Origin: Tepidiforma bonchosmolovskayae
GTDB lineage: Bacteria; Chloroflexota; Dehalococcoidia; Tepidiformales; Tepidiformaceae
Reading direction: 5' to 3'
Length of the DNA: 64,000 bases
Assembly: GCF_008838325.1 (NCBI RefSeq)
Contig: NZ_CP042829.1
Location: forward strand, 930,001 to 994,000
This document shows, piece by piece, positions 43,391-51,112 of the stretch. The notes under the pieces were generated by a model. It saw only the letters and a program-made list of their open reading frames with translations. It was not told the origin of the DNA and made no database searches. How positions within the stretch are numbered: the first letter of the stretch is position 1; the number at the start of each line of letters is the position of its first letter. Both the position numbers and the translations under genes were made by a program.

Positions 43391-44485
43391 TCAGGCGGGC
43401 TGTTCGGCGGCCCAGCGGGCGGCGAGCTGCCGGAGGAGCCGGGCGGCGTGCTCCATGGCGCGGGCAGGGTCGGGTTCGAGGTCGGCGATGGTGCGGGCGC
43501 CGGGGAGTCCGGCGCGGCCGGCGAAGATGACGACCGGTTTCCCGGCGGCGCGGGCGGCCTCGGCGACGCGGCCGGTGACTTTGCCGGCGAGCGACTGGGC
43601 GTCGTAGCTGCCCTCGCCGGTGATGACGAGGTCGGCGGCGGCGAGCCGCTCGGCGAAGCGGGTGACGCGGGCGACGACGTCGAAGCCGCTTTGGATGGCG
43701 GCGCCGAGGAAGGCATGGAGCCCGCCGGCGAGGCCGCCGGCAGCACCGGCGCCGGGGAGGCCGCGGAGGTCGACCCCGGTGGCGCGGCGGACGACGGGGG
43801 CGAACCGTTCGAGCGCCTCTTCGAGGAGGGCGACCTCGGCGGGGGAGGCGCCCTTCTGCGGGGCGAAGACGCGGGCGGCGCCTTCGGGACCGCAGAGCGG
43901 GGAGCGGACATCGGTTGCGACGACGATGGGGAAGCTGCCGAGCCACCCGGGCGGGCGCCAGTCGACCCGCTCGAGGCCGGCGAGGGCGGCCCCGCCGGGC
44001 GGGAGTTCGGCGCCGGACATGTCGAGGAAGCGGGCGCCGAGGGCGCGGAGGGCGCCGGCGCCGCCGTCGGTGGTGGCGCTGCCGCCGACGCCGATGAGCA
44101 TGCCGGCGGGCTGGCCGGCGGCGGCATCGGCGATGAGTTCGCCGACGCCGTAGCTGTCGGCGCGGAGGGCGTCCCGCTCGGCGGGTTTCAGATGGAAGAG
44201 GCCGTTCGCCTGGGCGGCTTCGATGACGGCTTCGCCGCTTTCGCGGAGCCGGAGGTAGCGGCCGAGGACGCGCCGGCCGAGGGGGTCGTGGACGACGGCG
44301 GCGCAGGTATCGGCGCGGACGGCGCGGCGAAGGGCATCGAGCAGACCGGGGCCGCCGTCGGAGAGGGGGAGGAGGTCGATGGTCCAGGCAGGGCGGGCCT
44401 CGCGGACCCCGGCGGCGATGGCGGCAGCGGCTTCGTCGGCGGAGAGGCTGCCCTTGAACTCCTGGGGTGCAACGAGGACGCGCAC
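43391..44485 (-). CDS. glxK: Glycerate 2-kinase (GlxK/GarK type)
   Basis: 364 residues, phosphorylates D-glycerate, linking glyoxylate or serine metabolism to glycolysis. Marks: APQEFKGSLSA at the start, LPLSDGGPGLLDAL, IGVGGSATTDGGAGAL, FAPQKGAS and the late ITGEGSYDAQSLAGK. GTG 44485 starts one base after the stop of a tiny membrane-protein gene, so the two are coupled. It is convergent with csoR. Confidence 0.94.
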   Translation of the reverse strand: MRVLVAPQEFKGSLSADEAAAAIAAGVREARPAWTIDLLPLSDGGPGLLDALRRAVRADTCAAVVHDPLGRRVLGRYLRLRESGEAVIEAAQANGLFHLKPAERDALRADSYGVGELIADAAAGQPAGMLIGVGGSATTDGGAGALRALGARFLDMSGAELPPGGAALAGLERVDWRPPGWLGSFPIVVATDVRSPLCGPEGAARVFAPQKGASPAEVALLEEALERFAPVVRRATGVDLRGLPGAGAAGGLAGGLHAFLGAAIQSGFDVVARVTRFAERLAAADLVITGEGSYDAQSLAGKVTGRVAEAARAAGKPVVIFAGRAGLPGARTIADLEPDPARAMEHAARLLRQLAARWAAEQPA

Positions 44486-44486
44486 G

Positions 44487-44660
44487 TCAGCTCATCCAGA
44501 GGCGCCAGGCGGCGATGAGGACAATGGCGATGATGTAGCCGTAGGCGACGTTGCGGACGAAGCGGAGGGTATGGCGGGCCTGCCGGTTGCGGAAGACGAC
44601 GGCCATCACGATGGTGACGGCGAAGAAGGTGACGACCGCAAGGGCGAGGAGCGACTTCAT
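44487..44660 (-). CDS. 57-residue two-helix membrane protein
   Basis: A short frame from ATG 44660 to TGA 44487. The product has two hydrophobic segments (ALAVVTFFAVTIVMAVVF and VAYGYIIAIVLIAAW) separated by a basic loop (RNRQARHTLRFVRN), so it is a hairpin membrane protein with the loop inside. C-ending codon bias matches real - strand genes. The stop is one base before the glycerate kinase start, which suggests coupling. There is no visible Shine-Dalgarno, and no family is recognised. Confidence 0.6.
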   Translation of the reverse strand: MKSLLALAVVTFFAVTIVMAVVFRNRQARHTLRFVRNVAYGYIIAIVLIAAWRLWMS

Positions 44661-44684
44661 CCGGGAGGGGGCCGGGCCGGGGGC

Positions 44685-45080
44685 TCAGCTGTCGCCGACG
44701 ACGGTGCGGCTGGCGAACTTCCAGCCCTCGGCGGTGCGGACCAGCTCGTCGCGGTAGATGGCGGTGACGAGGATGGATGCGGGCGGCTGTTCGCCTGGCG
44801 CGAGGCGGAGGAGCATGAGGTAGCAGCTGCCGGCGGCGTTGTCGCCTTCGCCTTCGAGGACGAGGTTGTTGGTCCAGTGGCGGGCCTTCATGCGGGTGGC
44901 GAAGGCGTTGCCGAAGGCTTCGAGCTGCTCGCGGCCCTGGAAGTTCCCGGTTGCGGAGGAGAACCTGCCATCGGGGGTGAAGCAGGCGGCCCAGGCGGCG
45001 CCGTTGCCGGAATCGATGGCATGGTTGTAGCGGGCGTAGAGCTGCTGGATGGCGAGCTGGTCTTCGACGGAGAGGGGCAT
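44685..45080 (-). CDS. SnoaL/NTF2-like protein
   Basis: 131 residues with the cone-shaped NTF2-like fold: QLAIQQLYARYNHAIDSG, WAACFTPDGRF, HWTNNLVLEG and a C-terminal KFASRTVVGD strand. Proteins of this group (SnoaL_4) include cyclases, dehydratases and small-molecule binders; the function here is unknown. CCGGAGG precedes ATG 45080. It lies upstream of the small membrane protein/glycerate kinase unit. Confidence 0.85.
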   Translation of the reverse strand: MPLSVEDQLAIQQLYARYNHAIDSGNGAAWAACFTPDGRFSSATGNFQGREQLEAFGNAFATRMKARHWTNNLVLEGEGDNAAGSCYLMLLRLAPGEQPPASILVTAIYRDELVRTAEGWKFASRTVVGDS

Positions 45081-45164
45081 GGACGGGACCTCCGGTGGGA
45101 TGGCGGGCACGGCGCCCGGCTGCTGGCGTACGATAGGGCAATCGCGGGAGAAGGGCACACCAGG

Positions 45165-45809
45165 ATGCGCGCGACGACGGTGATGGGACTGCTGGCCGGG
45201 CTGGCGCTGCTGGCGGCCGGCTGCGGCAGCGACGGGAGCAGCTACCCGGAGGGGCTGCCGGACGACAGGTACAACCTCGAGGCGATGTCGCTGCTGGCCG
45301 AGGACCTTCCGCCGGGGTTCGAGAAGCAGACGCCGGGGGAGTTCGCGAACGAGGCGTGGGCGGCGATCTTCCAGACCGAGGACGTGGAGGCGAAGCTGCG
45401 CCAGCTGGAGGCGCAGGGGCGGCTGCGGAACTACGTGTCGCTGTTCGGGCCAAAGGGGCTTGGGCCGGTGCTGGCGGTGACGGCGATTTCGACGCTGTAC
45501 GCCGACGCGGGCGCTGCGGAACGGTCGCTCAAGGAGTTCGCCTGCGGACTGCCGATTGAGGCGAAGGTGCAGCTGGAGCCGCTGCTGGTGCCGGAGCTGG
45601 GCGACGGTGCGAGCGGGTTCCTGGTGCGGCAGTCGGAAGCGGATGCGCCGACGTTCGTCGACACGACCGTCTGCTTCCGGACGGGGCGGGTTGTGCACGC
45701 GATCCAGGCGACGAGCGTAGCGGGGGTGGAGGACATCGGGTTCGTGATCCGGCTGGCGGAGCGGATGCTGGCGCGGACGGATGCGGCGTTCGCGAAGCCT
45801 GAGGGTTAG
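45165..45809 (+). CDS. Exported lipoprotein
   Basis: 214 residues with a lipoprotein signal (GLLAGLALLAAGC, then Gly/Ser-rich). The mature domain is alpha/beta with two cysteines (FACGLP and TTVCFRTG) that may bridge. No catalytic motif is seen. It should be membrane-anchored outside the cell. TACGAT at 45130-45135 may be its -10. Convergent with the thioesterase gene, overlapping by four bases. Confidence 0.78.
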   Translation: MRATTVMGLLAGLALLAAGCGSDGSSYPEGLPDDRYNLEAMSLLAEDLPPGFEKQTPGEFANEAWAAIFQTEDVEAKLRQLEAQGRLRNYVSLFGPKGLGPVLAVTAISTLYADAGAAERSLKEFACGLPIEAKVQLEPLLVPELGDGASGFLVRQSEADAPTFVDTTVCFRTGRVVHAIQATSVAGVEDIGFVIRLAERMLARTDAAFAKPEG

Positions 45810-46240
45810 CCGCCGGGCGGCTCGCGGCGGAGGGCGTAGATGGTGCGGCCGCGCGCGCAGAGGATGCGGCGCTCGTCGAAGATGGAGACCTCGGCGTAGA
45901 CCATGGTGCGGCCCTTGCGGACGATGGTGGCCTCGGCGGTGGCGCGTGCGCCGTGGACGGGGCGGAGGTAGGTAATGCCGAGGTCGGCGGTGCCGTTGGG
46001 GACATCGCCGGGTTCGAGCGAGGCCTGGAGGGCGAAGAGCATGGCGATATCGACCATGGCGGCGAGGACGCCGCCGTGGACAGCACCGCCGACCCCGGAG
46101 AGGGTCGCCGGCGAAGTGCGGAGGGCGATGCAGGCGAACCCGGGCCTGGCCTCGGTCAGCTCCAGGCCGAGGAGACGGTGGAGTTCGGTGGCGGCGAAGC
46201 GCTCGGCGAGGTGCGCGGGGACATCGGCCATGGCGGTCAC
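45806..46240 (-). CDS. PaaI-type hotdog thioesterase
   Basis: 144 residues, hotdog fold: VHGGVLAAMVDIAMLFAL holds the conserved His-Gly-Gly and the following Asp of the PaaI/YbgC-like thioesterases. It cleaves acyl- or phenylacetyl-CoA type thioesters. GTG 46240 overlaps the TGA of the upstream enoyl-CoA hydratase gene (GTGA); ATG 46231 is the alternative. The pair suggests a shared CoA-thioester pathway. Confidence 0.88.
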   Translation of the reverse strand: MTAMADVPAHLAERFAATELHRLLGLELTEARPGFACIALRTSPATLSGVGGAVHGGVLAAMVDIAMLFALQASLEPGDVPNGTADLGITYLRPVHGARATAEATIVRKGRTMVYAEVSIFDERRILCARGRTIYALRREPPGG

Positions 46241-47136
46241 CAGGTGGCAGCGGAGGGCTTCGGCGCATCGGGCGGTGCGGCGCCGTAGTCGCCGAAGGGG
46301 CCGTCGCGCCAGTCGAGGGCGGCCTTGAGGCCTTTTTCGCGGGCGATGCGGCCGAAGGTTTCGCCGCCGGGGCGGACGCGACCGAGCTCCTGGATATCGC
46401 CGCCGACCTGGAGGGAGGTGCGGAAGCCCATGATTTCGTAGACGCGATTGATCTGGCGCTTGGTCATCTGGAGCATGGGGCCGTCGATGTTGGCGATCCG
46501 CTCGGCGAGGGATTCGGTGACCTCGCAGAGGCGGTCGATGGGGACGGCGCGGTTGGCCCAGCCGAGTTCGACGGCTTCGCGGCCGGTGACGCTGTCGCCG
46601 GTGTAGAGGAGCTCGCGGACCTTGCGCATGTGCATGTGCCACGGGTGGTAGATGATGTCGACCGGGGTCATGGCGCGGACGGGCGGGTAGCCGATGATGG
46701 CGTCTTCGGCGACGACCATGAGGTCGCACATGGAGGCGAGTTCGGTGCCGCCGGCGAGGCAGTAGCCGTGGACCTGGGCGATGACGGGTTTGGTGCACTC
46801 CCAGATCTGCCAGTAGCCGCTGAGGAGGTGCTGGGGCCACTGGCCCTGGCCGGGGTGGATGGGGCCGACGTTGGGGAGGCCGGAGCGCTTTTCGACGTAG
46901 TCGCGGTCGTCGCTGGTTTGGGAGATGCCGGAGAGGTCGTACCCGGCGGAGAAGGCGCGGCCTGAGCCGCGGATGATGATGGTGCGGACCCCGGGGTCCA
47001 TTTCGAAGTCTTTGAGGGCGTCGAAGAGCTCAGCGCGGAGGTTGTGGCTGAGGGCGTTCATCTTTTCGGGGCGGTTGAGCTGGATGATGCCGTGGCGCTG
47101 CTGCTTGATGGTGAGGATGTCGCGGTAGTCCTTCAT
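46237..47136 (-). CDS. Enoyl-CoA hydratase/isomerase family protein
   Basis: 299 residues, crotonase fold. IIQLNRPEKMNALSH opens it; the first oxyanion segment is SGRAFSAGYDLSG and the second VHGYCLAGGTELASMCD. The insert DYVEKRSGLPNVGP..GQWPQHLLSGYW and the long C-terminal tail set it apart from ordinary EchA. A second catalytic Glu is not obvious at the usual place, so it may be an isomerase, dehalogenase or hydrolase variant. It is intact, unlike the relic at 7852, and is coupled to the thioesterase gene. Confidence 0.9.
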   Translation of the reverse strand: MKDYRDILTIKQQRHGIIQLNRPEKMNALSHNLRAELFDALKDFEMDPGVRTIIIRGSGRAFSAGYDLSGISQTSDDRDYVEKRSGLPNVGPIHPGQGQWPQHLLSGYWQIWECTKPVIAQVHGYCLAGGTELASMCDLMVVAEDAIIGYPPVRAMTPVDIIYHPWHMHMRKVRELLYTGDSVTGREAVELGWANRAVPIDRLCEVTESLAERIANIDGPMLQMTKRQINRVYEIMGFRTSLQVGGDIQELGRVRPGGETFGRIAREKGLKAALDWRDGPFGDYGAAPPDAPKPSAATW

Positions 47137-47180
47137 GGCAGCGGGGATTGTGGCGCGGCGAGCGGAGGCTGTCGACGTGG

Positions 47181-48869
47181 TCAGGCCCAGACGGCGTCGA
47201 TGAGGGCGTCGGGGATATCGAAGACGGCGGGGCCGTCGGGGAGGTGGAGCGGCTCTTCGCGCAGCCAGCGGGGGAGGCGGTCGTCGGCGCGGGTGAAGCC
47301 GGCGCGGCGGTTGAACTCGCGCTCGGCGTCGATGGCGGCGCGGGCCATGCGGAGGATGGCTTCGTCGTCGCAGGGGATATCGAAGCGGGCGCTGGCGAAG
47401 GCGGCGAGGTCGGCCGGGAGGGCGTTGGTGAACTGGCAGACACCGGCGGAGTCGATGGCCATCATGACGAGCTGTTCGTGGCGGCTCTGCTTGACGAGGG
47501 TTTCGGCGTTCACGCCGCGGGCGGTGACCATGCCGGCGGTGTGGTCAGCGCCCTGGGGGCTGGTGGCGTAGGTGATGCCCATGCCCTTGAGGGTGCGCGG
47601 CTCCCAGGCGGGGAGGCCCTGGCCCTTGACGGCGGGGACACGGTCGATACCGAAGGTTGCGGCGGTGTGGACGGTGCCGTTGCCGATGATGCGGCCGAGG
47701 GGGGTGCCGGCGCGGACCTCTTCGAGGAGGCGCTTCGTGCCCTCCCAGTCGCCCCAGGGGAGGACGCCGGCCTCCATGGCGACGCCGATGGCGTTGCCGA
47801 CCTCGATGGTGTCGAGGCCGATGTCATCGCAGAGGCGGTCGAGCTCGGCGACGGCGTCGGCGGGGCCGATCTCGAGGTTGGAACCGAGGAGGGCGATGGT
47901 TTCGAATTCGAGGGCGGTGGTGACGTGGTTGCCGTGCTCGTCGTTGAAGAGGATGGCGCACTTGATGATGCAGCCGGCCATGCAGGGGAGCATTTTGCCG
48001 CCGCGGGTGGCCCCGAGCTCTTCGATGTGCTGGCCGGAGATGGTGTGGGCGCGGTCCCACGTGCCGAAGCGGTGGTTGCGGGTGGGCATGGACTGGATGT
48101 TGTCGCGGTTGACGAAGCGGACGACGCCGGCGGTGCCGACGGAGGAGAGGTTGTGGGTGCGGGGGTCTTCGAGGACGAGTTTGGAGAAGCGGGTGACGTG
48201 CTGGCGGAAGTCGTCTTTGCGGAGGCCGGGGATGGTGCGGGACGCGCCGGTGTCGTCGACGACGATGGCTTTGAGGCCCTTGGCGCCCATGACGGCGCCG
48301 GGGCCGCCGCGGGCGGCGTGGCGGGTGGGACGCCCCTCGGGGTCGGTAACGGCGACGGAGGCGGCGGCCATGCGGTGTTCGCCGGCGGGGCCGATGGTGG
48401 CTGCGGCGCGGGCGCCGGTGGCTTCGCCGACGAGTTCGCGGTGGAGGTCGTAGTTGGAACGGCCGGCGAGCTCCGGCGCGGGGACGAGCCGGACCCCGTG
48501 CTGGTCGATGTCGAGCCGCTGCCAGCCGGATTGCGAGGCGCCGGAGATGACGAGGGCCTTGATGCCGAGGCGGGCGAGGCGATGGCCGAGCTGGCCGCCG
48601 ACGTTCGCCTCTTTGACGCCGCCTGTGAGGGGGCTCTTGAAGACGAAGGATGTGCGCCCGCTGGTGGTGACGGCGGTGCCGCCGAGGAAGCCGGGGCAGA
48701 TGTAGAGGCGGGCGTCGCGGTGCAGCGGGTGGATGGCCGGGTCGGTCTCTTCGAGGAGGAAGGTAGCGCCGAGGGCGCGGCCGCCGAGGAAGCGGAGGCG
48801 CTCGGGGGCACGTTCTTCGGTGATCTCGCCCGTGGTCATGTCGACCCGGACGATGCGGTCGATTTCCAT
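47181..48869 (-). CDS. Tungsten-type aldehyde:ferredoxin oxidoreductase family protein
   Basis: 562 residues with the AOR layout: N-terminal pterin domain (VDMTTGEITEE, FLGGRALGATFLLEE), ANVGGQLGHRLARLG, RHAARGGPGAVMGAKGLKAI, and cluster ligands CMAGCIIKC plus a late Cys (SAGVCQFTNALP). Members bind a bis-pterin tungsten or molybdenum centre and a 4Fe-4S cluster and interconvert aldehydes and acids using ferredoxin; some act as benzoyl-CoA reductase subunits. The substrate is unknown. ATG 48869 has GGAG upstream. No cofactor genes are adjacent. Confidence 0.93.
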   Translation of the reverse strand: MEIDRIVRVDMTTGEITEERAPERLRFLGGRALGATFLLEETDPAIHPLHRDARLYICPGFLGGTAVTTSGRTSFVFKSPLTGGVKEANVGGQLGHRLARLGIKALVISGASQSGWQRLDIDQHGVRLVPAPELAGRSNYDLHRELVGEATGARAAATIGPAGEHRMAAASVAVTDPEGRPTRHAARGGPGAVMGAKGLKAIVVDDTGASRTIPGLRKDDFRQHVTRFSKLVLEDPRTHNLSSVGTAGVVRFVNRDNIQSMPTRNHRFGTWDRAHTISGQHIEELGATRGGKMLPCMAGCIIKCAILFNDEHGNHVTTALEFETIALLGSNLEIGPADAVAELDRLCDDIGLDTIEVGNAIGVAMEAGVLPWGDWEGTKRLLEEVRAGTPLGRIIGNGTVHTAATFGIDRVPAVKGQGLPAWEPRTLKGMGITYATSPQGADHTAGMVTARGVNAETLVKQSRHEQLVMMAIDSAGVCQFTNALPADLAAFASARFDIPCDDEAILRMARAAIDAEREFNRRAGFTRADDRLPRWLREEPLHLPDGPAVFDIPDALIDAVWA

Positions 48870-48960
48870 GGGGGCTCCGGGACGGTTGCTTTAGCGGGCA
48901 TCCTACACAATGCGCGGGGGGATGGTCAGCGGCGGCACCGGAACGCCGGCGGGCGGCGCC

Positions 48961-48966
48961 TATACT
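48961..48966 (+). promoter_or_regulatory. -10 element, leaderless layout
   Basis: TATACT is followed by TGGGGC and ATG 48973. Confidence 0.6.
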
Positions 48967-48972
48967 TGGGGC

Positions 48973-50109
48973 ATGCGCTGGTGGGAGTTCGAATCGGTTA
49001 TCGGGAGCGACGTCGTTGCGCTGGTGCGGGGCGCGGCAGCGGAGGCCGAGCGGCGGAGCGCGCTGACGCCGGAGGTCGTGCGGGCGATTGTGGATCGGGG
49101 ATGGTTCAAGGCGTGGGTGCCGCGGGAGTTCGGCGGGCTGGAGCTCGACCTCGAGGCGGGGCTGCGGCTGTTCGAGGCGGCGGGCTGGGTCGACGGGTCG
49201 TTCGGGTGGAGCGTAATGATCGGGGCCGGCGGCGGCGTGTTCGCGGGGCTGATGCGGGAGACGACGGCGCACGCGGTGTTCGACCCGAAGGAGGCGGTGA
49301 TTGCCGGCTCGGGAAACCCTCGCGGGACAGCGGAGCGGGTGCCGGGCGGCTACCGGGTCAGCGGGCGGTGGCTTTGGGCGAGCGGCGCCCCGTGGGCGAC
49401 GACGTTCACGGCGAACTGCGTCGTGACCGAAGGCGGGCAGCCGGTGCCGGGGGCGAACGGCGGGCCGCTCATCCGGGCGATGGCGTTCGAGCCGGCGCAG
49501 GTGCGGATTCACGAGACGTGGGATGCGAACGGGATGCGGGGCACGGCGAGCCACGACATGGAGGTCATTGACGCCTTCGTGCCTGAGGAGCGGATGTTCT
49601 CGGTGTTCGAGGGGGAGCCGTGGCACCCCGGCACGGTCTTCCGGGTGCCGTTCGTGGAGTTCGCCGAGGCGACGACGGCGTCGGTGCTGCCGGGGGTGGC
49701 GCTGCGGCTGTTCGAGCTGGTGGCGGCCTCGCTGCGGGAGCGGACCGAATACGGGGGACCGCGGCTGATGGCCGAGCGCGACGATGTGCGGAGCCGGATG
49801 GCGGAGGCGCTGGTGACGGTCGAGGCGGGGCGCACGCTGCTGTTTGACGCGGCGCGGCAGACGTGGGCGGAGGCGGAGCGGGGCAGGCCGGCGCCGGCGA
49901 CGCTGGCGCGGCTTTCGCTGGCGGCGAATTTTGCGGCCGCGGGCGCGCTGCGGGCGGGGGCCATCGCGGCCCCGCTCGGCGGAATGGCGCTGAACCAGCG
50001 GGCGGACGAGGCCGGGCGGGCATGGCGCGACCTCCAGACGGCGGGGCAGCACGGGGCGATCCGCCCGACCGGGCTGGCCGTGCGGGGCGCCGAGCTGCTG
50101 GCAGAGTGA
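48973..50109 (+). CDS. Acyl-CoA dehydrogenase-fold flavoprotein (HpaB-like oxygenase group)
   Basis: 378 residues with the acyl-CoA dehydrogenase fold: an N-terminal helical domain (WFKAWVPREFGGLELDLEAG), a middle beta domain (GYRVSGRWLWASGAPWATTF) and a C-terminal bundle. It lacks the clear catalytic Glu region and substrate motifs of true acyl-CoA dehydrogenases, and resembles group D flavin monooxygenases such as HpaB/DszC/NcnH types. It may hydroxylate an aromatic or other compound with reduced flavin from elsewhere. ATG 48973 is six bases after TATACT. It diverges from the AOR gene. Confidence 0.83.
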   Translation: MRWWEFESVIGSDVVALVRGAAAEAERRSALTPEVVRAIVDRGWFKAWVPREFGGLELDLEAGLRLFEAAGWVDGSFGWSVMIGAGGGVFAGLMRETTAHAVFDPKEAVIAGSGNPRGTAERVPGGYRVSGRWLWASGAPWATTFTANCVVTEGGQPVPGANGGPLIRAMAFEPAQVRIHETWDANGMRGTASHDMEVIDAFVPEERMFSVFEGEPWHPGTVFRVPFVEFAEATTASVLPGVALRLFELVAASLRERTEYGGPRLMAERDDVRSRMAEALVTVEAGRTLLFDAARQTWAEAERGRPAPATLARLSLAANFAAAGALRAGAIAAPLGGMALNQRADEAGRAWRDLQTAGQHGAIRPTGLAVRGAELLAE

Positions 50110-50134
50110 CCGGCGCGGGAGGCGCAGGGGCGCC

Positions 50135-50140
50135 TATACT
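50135..50140 (+). promoter_or_regulatory. -10 element of pdxA, leaderless layout
   Basis: TATACT, then CGCGGC, then ATG 50147. Confidence 0.6.
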
Positions 50141-50146
50141 CGCGGC

Positions 50147-51112
50147 ATGACTCTGCCGCGGCTGCTGGTGACGATGGGCGACCCGAACGGCATCGGCCCG
50201 GAGGTGGTCGCGAAGGCGCTGGCGCGGCCGGATGTCCGGGCGGCGGCGGAGGTGCAGGTCGTCGGGCTGCGCGACGTGCTGGCGCCATGGCTCGAAGCTG
50301 TCGGCGCGCGGGAGGTTGCGGTGGTGGAGCCGGCCGAAGCGCCCGCGTTCCGGGTGCGGCACGGGGTGGTCGATGCGGAGGCGGGGCGGCTGGCGCACCG
50401 GTGGGTGGAGTTCGCGGCCGCGGCGTGCCTTGCGGGCGAGGCAGACGGGATGGTGACCGCCCCGGTGAACAAGGCGGCGTTCGCGGCGGCGGGCATCCGG
50501 GAGACCGGGCACCAGGAGGTGCTGCAGCGGGTGAGCGGAGCAGAGCACGTCGCGACGATGCTGGTGACCGGCGGCCTGCGGTGCATGCACCTGAGCACCC
50601 ACAAGCCGCTGCGCGAGGCGTGCGTCTACGTGACCCGGGCGAACGTGCTGCGGGCGATTGCGCTGACGGACCGGGAGTTCCGCCGGTGGGGGTTTGCGCG
50701 GCCGCGGATCGCGGTGGCGGCGCTCAATCCGCACGCGGGCGAGGGCGGACTGATCGGCCGGGAGGAGATCGAGGAGATCGGGCCGGCGGTGGAGGACGCC
50801 CGTGCGCAGGGGGCGGACGCGCAGGGGCCGTTCCCGGCGGACTCGGTGTTCAACCGGGCGATTGCGGGGGAGTTCGACGTGGTGGTGGTGATGTACCACG
50901 ACCAGGGGCACATCGCGATAAAGGTGCACGGGTTCGAACGGAGCGTGAGCGTGAACCTCGGGCTGCCGTTTGTGCGGACGAGCGTGGACCACGGGACCGC
51001 GTTCGACATCGCCGGGCGCGGGGTTGCGAACGGGGAGAGCATGGCAGAGGCGATCCTGCTGGCGGCGCGGCTCTGCGGGGGCGGGAGCCTGGCGGGCGGG
51101 GGCGGCGGGTGA
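50147..51112 (+). CDS. pdxA: 4-hydroxythreonine-4-phosphate dehydrogenase (PdxA family)
   Basis: 321 residues. In DXP-dependent vitamin B6 synthesis PdxA oxidises 4-phosphohydroxy-threonine. Marks: MGDPNGIGPEV at the start, TAPVNKAAF, the metal His residues in TGHQEVL and YHDQGHIAIK, and TSVDHGTAFDIAG. PdxA2-type paralogues act on other 4-phospho acids; without pdxJ nearby the exact substrate is unproven. The stop overlaps the GTG of the NnrS-like gene. Confidence 0.93.
   Translation: MTLPRLLVTMGDPNGIGPEVVAKALARPDVRAAAEVQVVGLRDVLAPWLEAVGAREVAVVEPAEAPAFRVRHGVVDAEAGRLAHRWVEFAAAACLAGEADGMVTAPVNKAAFAAAGIRETGHQEVLQRVSGAEHVATMLVTGGLRCMHLSTHKPLREACVYVTRANVLRAIALTDREFRRWGFARPRIAVAALNPHAGEGGLIGREEIEEIGPAVEDARAQGADAQGPFPADSVFNRAIAGEFDVVVVMYHDQGHIAIKVHGFERSVSVNLGLPFVRTSVDHGTAFDIAGRGVANGESMAEAILLAARLCGGGSLAGGGGG

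Noticed and set aside
50287..51108. Large N-terminal extension of the NnrS-like protein
   Set aside because: It overlaps pdxA in another frame and is Gly/Arg-rich shadow sequence; GTG 51109 in the GTGA overlap is the natural start.
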